64,000 nt of DNA from Streptomyces sp. NRRL S-244 (GCF_000717915.1 NZ_JOCX01000009.1:124001-188000); one strand, 5' to 3'; positions 51,668 to 60,998 are shown, counted from the stretch's first letter. Translations and numbers: made by a program. The notes: generated by a model from the letters alone, not told the origin.

Positions 51668-52156
51668 GTGAGCGAGAAGAAGAAGGAGAGCGTCCTGGCA
51701 GGCTTCAAGGCCTTCCTGATGCGCGGCAACGTGGTCGACCTGGCGGTGGCGGTCGTCATCGGCGCCGCGTTCACGAACATCGTGAACTCGGTGGTGAAGG
51801 GGATCATCAGTCCGCTGGTGGGCGCCATCGGCACGAAGAGCCTGGACGGTTACACGTCCTGCCTGAAGGGCCCGTGCGGCATCGACGCGAAGGGGGATGC
51901 CATCGGCGTGAACATCCTCTGGGGCTCGGTGCTGAACGCCGCGCTGACCTTCCTGATCACCGCCGCGGTCGTCTACTTCCTGATGGTGCTGCCGATGGCG
52001 AAGTACCTGGCCAGGATGGAGCAGCGCCGCCGGGCCAAGGAGGGTGTCCAGGAGACCATGGAGATCACCGAGCTGGTGGTCCTCAAGGAGATCCGGGACG
52101 AGCTGGTCGCCCAGCGTCAGGGTGGCGGATCCGGCCGCCCCGGCTCGGGGTACTAG
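51668..52156 (+). CDS. mscL: Large-conductance mechanosensitive channel
   Basis: 162 aa, GTG 51668, GAGAGG 7 nt upstream (an adjacent GTG at 51665 is too close). TM1: FLMRGNVVDLAVAVVIGAAF, then a periplasmic-side loop with Cys pair (SCLKGPCG), TM2 ALTFLITAAVVYFLMVLP, and a cytoplasmic helix LVVLKEIRDELVAQR. Releases solutes on hypo-osmotic shock. The loop is longer than in E. coli. The stop is 4 nt from the convergent small gene. Confidence 0.96.
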   Translation: MSEKKKESVLAGFKAFLMRGNVVDLAVAVVIGAAFTNIVNSVVKGIISPLVGAIGTKSLDGYTSCLKGPCGIDAKGDAIGVNILWGSVLNAALTFLITAAVVYFLMVLPMAKYLARMEQRRRAKEGVQETMEITELVVLKEIRDELVAQRQGGGSGRPGSGY

Positions 52157-52160
52157 CAGG

Positions 52161-52382
52161 TCAGACGTGGTGCGGCGGCTTCTCGTCGAGGAAGCGTGCC
52201 AGGTCGGCCGCGCTCCCGGCGGAGGCCGGCCGCTCGCCCCACCCGCGGTCGGTGTCGTCCGAGGACTGCTGGTCCAGCGGGTCGTCGAAGACGAGCCGGG
52301 GCCTCGGCCGCGCCACGGGGGCGGCCTCGGGCCGGGGCTCGGGCTGCGAGGACTGCGGGTCGGAGGCGGGGGCGCTGCTCAT
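52161..52382 (-). CDS. Small acidic/proline-rich conserved protein
   Basis: 73 aa, ATG 52382. N-terminal Pro/Ala/Arg half, then PRLVFDDPLDQQSSDDTDRG and a helical end ADLARFLDEKPPHHV. No membrane segment, no known domain. I believe similar proteins sit beside mscL in other Streptomyces, from memory. Convergent with mscL, 4 nt apart, so the genes may influence one another's 3' ends. Confidence 0.65.
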   Translation of the reverse strand: MSSAPASDPQSSQPEPRPEAAPVARPRPRLVFDDPLDQQSSDDTDRGWGERPASAGSAADLARFLDEKPPHHV

Positions 52383-52519
52383 GCCTCCAGGGTACGGCCG
52401 CCCCCGCCCGGGCCTGCGACCGTCCCGTCGCCCACAGTGCGTAGGTCAGGGGGTCCGCTGCCCCGTCGGCGCCGCGCGCCTCGCCTGCCGACCGGCGTAC
52501 GGCTGCTGTCCTGTGCGGT

Positions 52520-53674
52520 ATGACGTACGTACCGATGACCTCCCGCAGCCGGAACGAGGGCCACCGGGCCTCGACCCCGCTGGAGCTGTTCTTCGACCTC
52601 TGCTTCGTCGTCGCCGTGGCGCAGGCCGGCCGGCAGCTCGTCCACGCGCTCGCCGAGGGTCATTTCGGCGCCGGCATCACCGGCTACCTCTTCGTGTTCT
52701 TCGGGGTGTGGTGGGCCTGGATGAACTTCACCTGGTTCGCCTCCGCCTACGACGTCGACGACGTGCCGTACCGGATCGCGACCCTGGTGCAGATCGCCGG
52801 CGTGCTCATCTACTCGGCCGGGATCCCGCGCGCCTTCAACGACAACGACTGGACCATCTCCGTCCTCGGCTACGTGGTGATGCGCTTCGCGCTCGCCGCG
52901 CAGTGGCTGCGCGCCGCCGCCGGGGAGCGGGGTCCGGCCCGGCGCACGGCGCTCACGTACGCGGTGGGGCTGCTGCTCTGCCAGGCCGGCTGGGTGGCCC
53001 TGCTCGCCGCGCCCGAGCAGTCCCGCAGGTGGCTGTTCCTGCTGCTCGTGATGGTGGAGCTGCTGATTCCGCTCCTCGCCGAGCGGAGCTACCAAACCCA
53101 GTGGCATCCGCACCACATCGCCGAGCGGTACGGCCTGTTCACCATCATCGTGCTCGGCGAGACCATCGCCGCCAGCACGGTCGCGGTCCAGTCGGCGATC
53201 GACGAGCACGAAGCGCTGGGCGAGCTGCTGCCGATCGCCGCGGGCGGGCTGCTGCTGGTCTTCGCCGCCTGGTGGATCTACTTCGCGGTCCCCGCGCACG
53301 ACCGGCTGCAGAGCAACCGCCAGGCCATCCCGTGGGGGTACGGGCACTACGTGATCTTCGCTTCGGCCGCGGCCATCGGCGCCGGCATCGAAGTGGCGAT
53401 CGAGCACACGGTCGGCAAGGCCCACCTCTCGGGCCTGTCCGCCAACCTCTCGGTGTGCGTCCCGGCGGCGCTCTTCCTGGCCTTCGTCTGGCTCCTGCAC
53501 TCCCGCCACTTCAAGCGCGGTACGGCCCAGCAGCTGGTCCTGCCGCTCACGGCGCTGGCGATCCTCGCCTGCGCGTGGACCGGCGCGCAGGCGGTGCTGT
53601 GGGCCGGGCTGGTCGCCGCGGCCTCCGTCGCGGTGGGCGTGACCTTGGCCGACCGGGAGCGTTCTGGTGCGTGA
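52520..53674 (+). CDS. ltrA: Low-temperature-requirement A family membrane protein
   Basis: 384 aa, ATG 52520. About ten helices. Family motifs: STPLELFFDLCFVVAVAQ, the following WWAWMNFTWFASAYD, and ERYGLFTIIVLGETIAAST. LtrA was named from Listeria cold growth; its activity is unknown. 63 nt upstream of the P450, same strand. Confidence 0.93.
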   Translation: MTYVPMTSRSRNEGHRASTPLELFFDLCFVVAVAQAGRQLVHALAEGHFGAGITGYLFVFFGVWWAWMNFTWFASAYDVDDVPYRIATLVQIAGVLIYSAGIPRAFNDNDWTISVLGYVVMRFALAAQWLRAAAGERGPARRTALTYAVGLLLCQAGWVALLAAPEQSRRWLFLLLVMVELLIPLLAERSYQTQWHPHHIAERYGLFTIIVLGETIAASTVAVQSAIDEHEALGELLPIAAGGLLLVFAAWWIYFAVPAHDRLQSNRQAIPWGYGHYVIFASAAAIGAGIEVAIEHTVGKAHLSGLSANLSVCVPAALFLAFVWLLHSRHFKRGTAQQLVLPLTALAILACAWTGAQAVLWAGLVAAASVAVGVTLADRERSGA

Positions 53675-53737
53675 GGACGGCGGGCTCCGCGGCCGCGGCG
53701 GCCACGGCGAGCGCGCCGGCGACAGGGAGAAGAAACG

Positions 53738-55006
53738 ATGAAGGTCCCGGTACAGCGGTACGCGGACACGGGCGCGGCAGTGGCGGAGTACGGGGAGCTC
53801 GCCGACCCGGCGTTCTGGCAGCAGCCCCCGGCGGCGCGGCTCGCGGCGTTCGCCCGGCTGCGGGCCCTGGACTCCCCCGTCTACGTGCCCGAGGGGAAGG
53901 GCCGCGGGCACTGGGCCCTCGTACGGCACGCGGACGTGCAGGAGGCGAGCCGGCTGCCCAAGGTCTTCGCCAGCGCGCCCGGGGTGACCACGCCCGAGCC
54001 GGCCCGGTGGGTGCGGGCGCTGTTCGGGGACTCGATGGTCAACCTGGACGGCGCGGACCACGCCCGGCTGCGCAAGATCGTGCAGCGGGCGTTCACCCCG
54101 CGGCTGCTGGCGGCGGCCGAGGCGGACATCCACGCGGTGGCCGCCCGGATCGTGGACGACGTACTGGCGCAGGAGCCCGACGAGTTCGTCACGGCCGTGG
54201 CCTCCCGGCTGCCGCTGGAGGTCATCTGCAACATGATGGGGATCCCGGAGCGCTACCGCGCCGAGATCGCCGACCGCGTCAACCACGCCTCGGAGAACAT
54301 CGGCGTCGAGCGGGGCCTGGCCTCGCGGCTGCGGATGCCCGGGCGCGGGCTGCGGGCCCTGGCCAAGATGCAGCGGATGGTCGCGGGCATCGGCCGGGAG
54401 CGGCGCAAGAACCCCACCGGCGACCTGATCTCGGCCCTGGTCAGCGCGGACGTGGATGGCCAGGCGCTGAACGCCCGCCAGCTCGGCGCGTTCTTCTCGC
54501 TGCTGATGGTGGCCGGGGTGGAGACCACGCGCAACGCGATCACCCACGGGCTGACCCTGCTGACCGACCACCCCGCCCAACGGGACCTGCTGCTCGGGGA
54601 CTTCGAGACGTACGCGGACGGCGCGGTGGACGAGATGATCCGCCACTCGACACCGATCATCCAGTTCCGCCGGACGGTGACCGCCGAACACACCCTGGGC
54701 GGACATCTGCTGCGGCCCGGCGACAAGGTGGTGCTGTACTACGCCTCCGCCAACCGCGACGAGGCGGTCTTCCCCGACCCCGACGCCTTCGACATCACCC
54801 GCTCGCCCAATCCGCACCTGGGCTTCGGCGGCGGCGGCCCGCACTTCTGCCTGGGCGCGCACCTGGCCCGGGTGGAGATGAAGGCCCTGTTCCGCGAGCT
54901 GCTGACCCGGCCGGTGGGGCTGCGGGCGGTGGGGCTGCCGGACCTGGCGGGCTCGAACTTCGACAACCGGGTCCGCTCGCTCAAGTTCGCCTTCGAACGC
55001 CCCTGA
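53738..55006 (+). CDS. Cytochrome P450 (CYP124/125-like)
   Basis: 422 aa, ATG 53738 with GGGAGAAG upstream. I-helix oxygen site MVAGVETTRNAI (Ala-Gly-x-Glu-Thr-Thr, without the usual acidic-Asp form), K-helix ExxR as DEMIRH, and heme loop GFGGGGPHFCLGAHLARVEM with the Cys ligand. The GGGGPHFCLGAHLA loop is like actinobacterial CYP124/125/142 enzymes that oxidise lipid or sterol side chains. No ferredoxin gene is adjacent. Single copy here, not in a recognisable biosynthetic cluster. Confidence 0.92.
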   Translation: MKVPVQRYADTGAAVAEYGELADPAFWQQPPAARLAAFARLRALDSPVYVPEGKGRGHWALVRHADVQEASRLPKVFASAPGVTTPEPARWVRALFGDSMVNLDGADHARLRKIVQRAFTPRLLAAAEADIHAVAARIVDDVLAQEPDEFVTAVASRLPLEVICNMMGIPERYRAEIADRVNHASENIGVERGLASRLRMPGRGLRALAKMQRMVAGIGRERRKNPTGDLISALVSADVDGQALNARQLGAFFSLLMVAGVETTRNAITHGLTLLTDHPAQRDLLLGDFETYADGAVDEMIRHSTPIIQFRRTVTAEHTLGGHLLRPGDKVVLYYASANRDEAVFPDPDAFDITRSPNPHLGFGGGGPHFCLGAHLARVEMKALFRELLTRPVGLRAVGLPDLAGSNFDNRVRSLKFAFERP

Positions 55007-55070
55007 GGGGCGCGGCCGGCCGGCCACCGGGCAGGCTGGGGGCCCGGCGGCCGGAGCGGGGGGAGAGAGG

Positions 55071-55110
55071 GATCCCAGGGGATCCCGGGGGATCCCGGGG
55101 GATCCCGGGG
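55071..55110. repeat. Four tandem palindromic 10-bp repeats
   Basis: GATCCCAGGG once, then GATCCCGGGG three times, in the convergent gap between the P450 and the next gene. Each junction GGGATCCC or CCCGGG is self-complementary, so many hairpins are possible; may act as terminator. Confidence 0.85.
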
Positions 55111-55117
55111 AGCGCCC

Positions 55118-55609
55118 CTACTGGAGGCGCCGCACCGCGAGCACGCAGTGCGCGCTGCCCGTGAGCACGGACTCGTCGCCCGCGAACTCCTGGAGGGTCT
55201 TCGGATCGACCGGCTGGCCCGGAACGGCCTCGGGCCAGGCGCGCGTGGCGAACAGGAAGTAGGCCTGGCCGCTCTCGTTGGCCGCGGCGACCCACTCGTC
55301 CGGGGCGGTGCAGGTCGCGTTCAGCCCCGGCAGGGTCAGCGCGACCTGGTTGTCCGCGAGAACGATCTGCACGGGGAAGCCGGCCGGGTTGCGGGTGCCG
55401 TCCATGACCACGTCACCGATGGGCAGGCCGATCTCCTCCAGCAGCCCGCGGGCGGCCGTCTCGCCGGCCTCCCGCCCCTGCGGCCCGTCGCCGAGGCTGT
55501 AGGCCAGCAGGTACGGGATGTCGTGGCCCTCGGAAGGGTCGCCGATCCAGGCGAGCACGGAAAGGGTGCCGAGATGAGACCGGTCGGTTTCGGCTTGAGT
55601 TGAAGTCAT
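55118..55609 (-). CDS. Conserved Streptomyces protein (DUF5949-like)
   Basis: 163 aa from ATG 55609 (MTSTQAETDRSHLGTLSVLA). Soluble, acidic, with DIPYLLAYSLGDGPQGREAG, a segment rich in VVMDGTRNPAGFPVQ, and WVAAANESGQAYFLFATRAWPEA. I recall proteins like this as DUF5949 in Streptomyces; that label is from memory. No function known. Confidence 0.75.
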   Translation of the reverse strand: MTSTQAETDRSHLGTLSVLAWIGDPSEGHDIPYLLAYSLGDGPQGREAGETAARGLLEEIGLPIGDVVMDGTRNPAGFPVQIVLADNQVALTLPGLNATCTAPDEWVAAANESGQAYFLFATRAWPEAVPGQPVDPKTLQEFAGDESVLTGSAHCVLAVRRLQ

Positions 55610-55665
55610 GCGCCGCACCCTAGTGCTCTCCCCGCCGCGCCTTTTCGGCCTTTCACCCGCGCGGG

Positions 55666-56274
55666 CTAGACGGCCCAGAATCCTTCTCCGGAATTCGCCT
55701 GCATGTTCGCGTCCTGGTACTGGAGCCGCACAATGCGCGCCTTTTCCGGGATTTCGAACACCACCCACCCCTCGGCCCGCTGGCCGACGGCGAGGGATTC
55801 GAAGACGAGCGGTTTTCCGGTGGTCAGTTCACCGGTCGGCACCACCCCGTGGCGACCGCCCGCGCTGTCGTACGCCCACATCTGCCCGAGGTCCCCGTAC
55901 GAGTCCCCGCCGACGTTGACGAACGACATCGAGGCGGCCACCCAGCGCTTCCCCGCGGGCGGGGCGTAGTCCTTCTCCACGCTGACCGCCGGGTCGACGT
56001 ACGCGTTGAGCAGGGCCTGCAGGTGCCGGCCCACCTGGCGGCCGCGCACCCGTACGGACTCACCCACATGGGCTTCCTTCGAAGCGGCCCGGGCCGCCCC
56101 CGGGGCCCCGGCCGCCGGATCCTCCCCGGACCCCGGCGCGCCGTCGTCCACCGGGACGGCGGGCGCCGCGGCGGGGGCGAGCGCGGCCCCCTCGGGGGCG
56201 CCGGAGCAGGCCGTGGCACCGAACAGCAGCAAGGGGAGGAGGGCGGCGGCGAGGACGGAAGCGGACTGGCGCAT
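55666..56274 (-). CDS. Secreted lipoprotein, DUF4352-like
   Basis: 202 aa, ATG 56274. Signal peptide with lipobox LLLFGATACSG (Cys 23 is the lipidation site). An Ala/Pro/Gly linker follows (to about 65), then an immunoglobulin-like domain with KRWVAASMSFVNVGGDSYGD, VFESLAVGQRAEGWVVFEIP, which matches the DUF4352/telomeric-repeat-like fold of exported proteins. Binding partner unknown. Divergent from the secreted protein at 56445. Confidence 0.82.
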   Translation of the reverse strand: MRQSASVLAAALLPLLLFGATACSGAPEGAALAPAAAPAVPVDDGAPGSGEDPAAGAPGAARAASKEAHVGESVRVRGRQVGRHLQALLNAYVDPAVSVEKDYAPPAGKRWVAASMSFVNVGGDSYGDLGQMWAYDSAGGRHGVVPTGELTTGKPLVFESLAVGQRAEGWVVFEIPEKARIVRLQYQDANMQANSGEGFWAV

Positions 56275-56444
56275 GCGTGATCCCTTCGGGGACCTTCGTC
56301 GGAGGTATTTCGGCCAGTCTCACGCGCCCGAGCGGGCAATTGCACACACCGACACGAGTGTGCGCAAGGAGTTGCCCGCCATCTGCCAGCACAATGCGTT
56401 TCGGCGCTTTTGTGCCGACCCCACCCCACCCCCCTGGAGGATTC

Positions 56445-56882
56445 ATGCGAGTTTCCACCCGCCGCCTGGCCGTGACGGTGCTTTCCACGCTGACCGCCGC
56501 CACCGCATTCACCGCACCGGCCGAAGCCACCGTTTTCGAGCAGGGCATTTCCGTACAGGACGCGTACGTCGCCGCCGACGGCGCGGTCACCCTTTCCGGG
56601 GCGTACCACTGCGAGCAGGCGTCACCCTCGGGGGTGATGCAGATCAAGGCGACCGTCGTACAGGAGGAGGGCCACCGGCTGAGCATCGGCGCGGAGCAGC
56701 CGGTCTGCGACGGCCGGGAGCACCGCTGGGTCGCCGTCGCGCCCGGCCGCTTCGCGAACGTGCACCCGGGCCACGCGGAGGTCACCGCGGAACTCCAGGA
56801 GATCCACCTCTCGGGCGTGATGCCGAAGTCGGTCGCCACGGTCGCCCAGGACACGCAGGACGTAGAGGTCCACGAGCACTGA
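56445..56882 (+). CDS. Secreted protein, DUF6299-like
   Basis: 145 aa, ATG 56445 with TGGAGG 7 nt upstream. Signal peptide 1-28 (MRVSTRRLAVTVLSTLTAAT ... APAEA), then a beta-rich domain with one Cys pair (YHCEQASPS and QPVCDGREHRW). Family label DUF6299 from memory. Function unknown. Confidence 0.8.
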   Translation: MRVSTRRLAVTVLSTLTAATAFTAPAEATVFEQGISVQDAYVAADGAVTLSGAYHCEQASPSGVMQIKATVVQEEGHRLSIGAEQPVCDGREHRWVAVAPGRFANVHPGHAEVTAELQEIHLSGVMPKSVATVAQDTQDVEVHEH

Positions 56883-56913
56883 GCGGTGCCGCGGGGCACC
56901 TGACACGCGCCCG

Positions 56914-56935
56914 GCCGGTAGCCGCCGCTACCGGC
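56914..56935. terminator. Hairpin after the DUF6299-like gene
   Basis: Arms GCCGGTAGC / GCTACCGGC, loop CGCC. It also contains the stop codon of the minus-strand small frame at 56928-57107. Confidence 0.6.
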
Positions 56936-57107
56936 AGGCGGGCGCCACGCCGGTCATCGACATGAACGCGACGGTCCGGCAGCCGGGATCCGCGGGCGGG
57001 CGCCCGGCCGTACGGTGCACGGCCGTCGGTACGCCGACGGTCAGCAGGAGCAGCGCGAGGAGAGCGGTCGTGGCCCCCCTGCCCGGCCGCTTGTTCAGCC
57101 GGTGCAC
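56928..57107 (-). CDS. Possible small exported peptide (59 aa)
   Basis: GTG 57107, VHRLNKRPGRGATTALLALL then LLTVGVPTAV..., a positive N-terminus and hydrophobic core like a signal sequence, with two Cys in the mature part. No clear ribosome binding site. The neighbouring sequence upstream is open in the same frame. Weak call. Confidence 0.35.
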   Translation of the reverse strand: MHRLNKRPGRGATTALLALLLLTVGVPTAVHRTAGRPPADPGCRTVAFMSMTGVAPACR

Positions 57108-57214
57108 GGCGGGATCCCGGTCCGTGTGGTCGTCCGTTCCATGGACCGCATCATCACTCCGGCCCCCGCATGCCACAACTCGGCGTGAACGCAAGGTCAC
57201 CGTCCGGTACAGGA

Positions 57215-59314
57215 TCATCCGACGCTCCGCGCCGTGCCCGCGACGTCGAACTCGCACCACACCGCCTTGCCGTCGCCCCGGGACTCCACGCCCCAGTGCG
57301 TGGCCAGCGCGTCCACCAGCAGCAGCCCGCGCCCGGTGGTCGCGGCCTCCCCCGGGGTGCGCCGGCGCGGCCAGACGCTGGAGCGGTCCTTGACCCAGAG
57401 CCGGATCCGCCGGACCGGCTCCGGCAGCACCTCCATGGTCAGCACCGCCCCGCCGTCCGTGTGCAGCAGGGCGTTGACCAGCAGTTCCCCGGCGGCCAGT
57501 TCCACGTCGTCGGCGAGCTCCGGCATGCCCCAGTCGCGCAGCGCCTGCCGCAGGGCGTAGCGGGCCTCCGAGAGGCCCTCCGGGTCCGCCTGGTGGATGT
57601 ACTGGTGGATCCGCGGGGCCCGGTGGGTACCGGGGTCGGGGGCCCGGCGCAGCACCAGCAGGGCCACGTCGTCCCCGGAGCCCCACCGCTCCCAGAGCCG
57701 GTCCGACAGGTGGTCGGCGAGCGCCCCCGCCTCCTGCGGGCCGCTGCGCACGGCGTGGGCGAGGGCCTCCATGCCCTGGGTGATGGCGGTGCCGGGCTCC
57801 TCGACCAGGCCGTCGGTGCACAGCACCAGCGTCTCCCCGGGGACCAGGTCGAGCCGGGTCTCGGGGAAGTCCTCCTGCTCGAACACGGAGGCCAGCCCGA
57901 GCGGCAGTCCGCCCCGTACGTTCGGCCAGCCCGTACGCCCGTCCGTGTGCCGGATCAGCGGCCCGAGGTGGCCCGCGCGGACGGCCCGTACGCCTCCGGT
58001 CTCCAGGTCCACCTGTGCGTACATGCAGGTCGCGAAGCGCTCGGTGTCCAGCTCGGCCAGGAAGCGGGAGGCCCGGGCCAGGACGGTGGACGGCGGATGG
58101 CCCTCCCCCGCGTACGCCCGCAGCGCGATCCGCAGCTGGCCCATGATCGCCGCCGCGTGCGTGTCATGGCCCTGTACGTCGCCCACGACGATGCCGACCC
58201 GGTCGCGGGGCAGCGCGATCACGTCGTACCAGTCCCCGCCGACCTCCCGCCCGCTCCACGCGGAGTGGTAGCGCACCGCGATCTCCCCGCCGCTGATCTC
58301 GGGGATCCGGCGCGGCAGCATCGAGGCCTGCAGGCCCGTGGCGAACTCCCGCTCCTGGTCGAACAGGAGCGCCCGCTGGAGGGACTGCGCCACGATGCCG
58401 GCCAGGCCCAGGCAGAGGTTGCGCTCCTCCGGGCTGAAGTCGCTGCGCCGCCGGTAGAACAGGACCAGCCCGCCGATCGCCTTGGCCTGCGCGATCAGCG
58501 GCAGGTAGGCGGCGGCGTCGAAGCGGATCCGGCGCAGGTAGTCCGCGAGCAGCGGGAACTCGCCCGCCAGTTCGGTGAGGGAAGTGACGAACCGCGCCTT
58601 TCGGGTAAGCACCGCCTGCGACAGCGGCAGCGAGCCGTCCAGCCGGGTGAACCGCCGTTCGCTGAGGATCTCCAGCGACTCCCCGCTCAGCGCGATGATC
58701 TTGATGGCGCCGTTCTCGACCAGCCCCAGGGCCAGCCCGTCCGCGCCGAGCCGCTCCAGCGCCCCCGCCCCGGTCAGCGTGGCCGTGACGTCGTCGACCG
58801 TCACCGCCCGCGACAGGGCCTCCGTCGTCCGCTGCACGATCGTGGCCTGCTGGGCCCGCGCCGACTCCAGCTTGCGCAGCACGGTGGCGTGGGCGAGCTC
58901 GGCCGTCGCGTCCCGGACGATCCCGACGATCCGCAGGGGCCGCCCGTCGGCGTCGCGCAGGATCCGGCCCTGCGTGTGCGTCCACTGGTCGGCGCCGTCG
59001 CGCCGCTGCACGGTGAAGTACGAGCCGTACGTCTCCATGCCGCCGTCCAGGGCCGCCTGCGTGGACTCCGCCAGCCGGGCCCCGTCGTCGGCCGGGATCC
59101 GCAGCCCCAGCCCCTCCGGGGTGTCGTCGAACTCCTCCCGCTCCAGGTCGAAGACCACCAGCCCGGACTCGTCGAGCGTCAGCGTCCCGGCGGCCAGGTC
59201 CCACTCGAAGCTGCCCATGCCGTTCAGCGCGAGCCGCTCGCCGGGCCCCGTCACGGGGTCCCGGCTGCCCTGCCCGGATCTGTCGCGCTCCGCCGCTGCC
59301 ACGAGACACACCAC
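57215..59314 (-). CDS. SpoIIE-type PP2C phosphatase with PAS, GAF and ATPase domains
   Basis: 699 aa from GTG 59314, directly after the TAG of the 99-aa gene. Order: PAS (about 30-140, MGSFEWDLAAGTLTLDESG), GAF (about 160-320, VTVDDVTATLTGAGALERLG), PP2C/SpoIIE (about 345-555, EVGGDWYDVIALPRDRVGIVVGDVQGHD with metal-binding Asp, SGDDVALLVLRR), HATPase_c anti-sigma-like domain (about 580-699, ELAAGELLVNALLHTDGG and GRGLLLVDALATHWG). This is a Streptomyces multi-domain regulator of the RsbU/RsbW class: the kinase-like domain would bind an anti-sigma or anti-anti-sigma factor. Fourth gene of the operon. Confidence 0.9.
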   Translation of the reverse strand: MVCLVAAAERDRSGQGSRDPVTGPGERLALNGMGSFEWDLAAGTLTLDESGLVVFDLEREEFDDTPEGLGLRIPADDGARLAESTQAALDGGMETYGSYFTVQRRDGADQWTHTQGRILRDADGRPLRIVGIVRDATAELAHATVLRKLESARAQQATIVQRTTEALSRAVTVDDVTATLTGAGALERLGADGLALGLVENGAIKIIALSGESLEILSERRFTRLDGSLPLSQAVLTRKARFVTSLTELAGEFPLLADYLRRIRFDAAAYLPLIAQAKAIGGLVLFYRRRSDFSPEERNLCLGLAGIVAQSLQRALLFDQEREFATGLQASMLPRRIPEISGGEIAVRYHSAWSGREVGGDWYDVIALPRDRVGIVVGDVQGHDTHAAAIMGQLRIALRAYAGEGHPPSTVLARASRFLAELDTERFATCMYAQVDLETGGVRAVRAGHLGPLIRHTDGRTGWPNVRGGLPLGLASVFEQEDFPETRLDLVPGETLVLCTDGLVEEPGTAITQGMEALAHAVRSGPQEAGALADHLSDRLWERWGSGDDVALLVLRRAPDPGTHRAPRIHQYIHQADPEGLSEARYALRQALRDWGMPELADDVELAAGELLVNALLHTDGGAVLTMEVLPEPVRRIRLWVKDRSSVWPRRRTPGEAATTGRGLLLVDALATHWGVESRGDGKAVWCEFDVAGTARSVG

Positions 59315-59614
59315 CTAACGGCCGGGCCAGCACGGCTGGGAGATCAGCCGCTCCCACTCCTCGTCAGGATGCCCCGGAAGGGTGCGCCCGGCCTCCTGCC
59401 AGCGCTGGACGAGGAAGAGGTAGATCGTCGGCTGATCCGGTGCCGCGTGCCCGGGAGGGGTGTGGGCGGGAGGGGCGTACGGCGAGGCGGCGGGCCTGGC
59501 CGTAGGCCGCGGCGCGGGCCTCGCGCCGGGCCTGGCCGCGCCGGGCTGCTCCGCCCGGCTCGCGGGAATGCGCACCCAGCCACGGCCGCCCTGTGCTCGC
59601 TGCTCCGCACTCAT
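59315..59614 (-). CDS. Unknown 99-aa Pro/Ala/Arg-rich protein
   Basis: ATG 59614 (MSAEQRAQGGRGWVRIPASR), GAAGGGA upstream. The first 65 residues are low-complexity (PGARPAPRPTARPAASPYAP). The last 35, IYLFLVQRWQEAGRTLPGHP then DEEWERLISQPCWPGR, look folded and helical with one Cys. It is 18 nt after the FAD gene and abuts the phosphatase, so belongs to the operon. No homology recognised. A coupling or partner protein is possible; a peptide precursor role is speculative. Confidence 0.75.
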   Translation of the reverse strand: MSAEQRAQGGRGWVRIPASRAEQPGAARPGARPAPRPTARPAASPYAPPAHTPPGHAAPDQPTIYLFLVQRWQEAGRTLPGHPDEEWERLISQPCWPGR

Positions 59615-59632
59615 CGCGGTCCCTTCTCGACC

Positions 59633-60916
59633 TCACCGCAGAGACGTCTTCGGATGCCCGGCACCGGCCCGGTCGGGCCGTACGGTCCCGGTGGAGCCCG
59701 CCGGCCTGCCCGGGGCGCCGAGGCGCTTTCGGACTCCTGCGACCAGTCTCCCCGCCGTGAACCCCGCACCGTGCACGAATCGCATGGAAGGGCCGAATGA
59801 GGGAGCGGTCAGCAGCCCCGCGAAGAACAGTCCCGGCCACGAGGACTCGAAACCGGCGCTCAGCTCCGGCGTGCCGCCGTCCCCGACGGTGTCCAGGACG
59901 GCCCGCAGCCTGGCGTCCAGCAGCTCCAGGCGCCCCAGGTGCGGGGTGAACCCGGTGGCCGCGACGACGTGCGCGACGTCCAGTACGACGGACTCCCCGG
60001 CCGCGGTGGTCAGCCCGAGCCTGGTCCGCTCGCCCACCGCCGCCGCCCGGTGCAGCCGGTGCCCCAGCAGCACCGGGACGCTCCGCTCGAAGCGGTCCCG
60101 CAGCCACCAGGCCCCGGCGGGCCCGAGCGCGGTCGCCGCGATCCGCTCCCGGGTCGGCGCGGGCAGCCGGCGCACCGCCCAGGGCAGCTCCGACCACACC
60201 CAGCTGCGCCAGCCGGTGCCGAGGCCGCTGTGCGGATCGCGCAGGGCGCGCAGCACCGGGCGCTCCAGCGGCTGGGGCACGGTGTTCCAGTTCAGCCGGG
60301 ACCGGCGGGCGACCAGGCAGGGCCGGGCCCCGTTCTCCGCCAGCAGGGCGGCGGTCTCCAGGGCCGCCTGCCCGGCCCCGATCACGGCGACCTCCCGGCC
60401 GGCGAACCGGGCCAGGTCGCGGTGGCCGCTGCTGTGCGAGCAGTGCCCGGGAGGCAGCTCCCGCAGCGGCTCGGGGAGGTGGACGAACGGCATCACCCCG
60501 ACGGCGAGCACGACCGTCCGGGCCAGCAGCGGCGGCCCCTCGGCGGTGCGGACCAGGAAGCCGTCGCCCTGCGGGGAGACCTCGGTGACCGTCACCTCCT
60601 CCACCTCGGGCACGGCGTGCCGGGCGAACCACATGCCGTACGAGCTGAACACGTCGATCGGCAGCGGGCTGCCGTGCTCGGCCGCCATGCCGCGGCCGGC
60701 GCAGTACGCGGCGAGGGTGTGCCGGCCGTCGGGCGCGGACAGGTTGGAGGACCAGGGCTCCGATTTCAGGTACATGCCCTCGGGCATGTGGTCCCGCCAT
60801 GAGGCCATGGGCCGTCCGAGCACCCGTACGCCGAGCCCGGCCGCCGCCGCGTGGGCGGCGACCGACAGTCCGTACGGCCCGGCGCCGACCACCACGAGAT
60901 CGTTCATCCGCGTCAC
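59633..60916 (-). CDS. FAD-dependent NAD(P)-binding oxidoreductase
   Basis: 427 aa, ATG 60916 (the second Met at residue 4 is equally possible). FAD motif LVVVGAGPYGLSVAAHAAAAG, substrate region SWRDHMPEGMYLKSEPW, NADPH motif VAVIGAGQAALETAALLAE, and the ATG motif HVVAATGFTPHLG. Resembles lysine/ornithine N-hydroxylase-like or putative flavin monooxygenases of actinobacteria. 82 nt after the ATP-grasp gene and cotranscribed with the 99-aa protein. Substrate unknown; the neighbouring ligase suggests a shared substrate. Confidence 0.88.
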   Translation of the reverse strand: MTRMNDLVVVGAGPYGLSVAAHAAAAGLGVRVLGRPMASWRDHMPEGMYLKSEPWSSNLSAPDGRHTLAAYCAGRGMAAEHGSPLPIDVFSSYGMWFARHAVPEVEEVTVTEVSPQGDGFLVRTAEGPPLLARTVVLAVGVMPFVHLPEPLRELPPGHCSHSSGHRDLARFAGREVAVIGAGQAALETAALLAENGARPCLVARRSRLNWNTVPQPLERPVLRALRDPHSGLGTGWRSWVWSELPWAVRRLPAPTRERIAATALGPAGAWWLRDRFERSVPVLLGHRLHRAAAVGERTRLGLTTAAGESVVLDVAHVVAATGFTPHLGRLELLDARLRAVLDTVGDGGTPELSAGFESSWPGLFFAGLLTAPSFGPSMRFVHGAGFTAGRLVAGVRKRLGAPGRPAGSTGTVRPDRAGAGHPKTSLR

Positions 60917-60998
60917 CGCTGTCCCTCCAGTCTCATGGGCTCCGTGGACCTGCCCGGGCCGCCGGCGGTGGGCGGGGGCGGAGGCGGGTGACGGGGCG

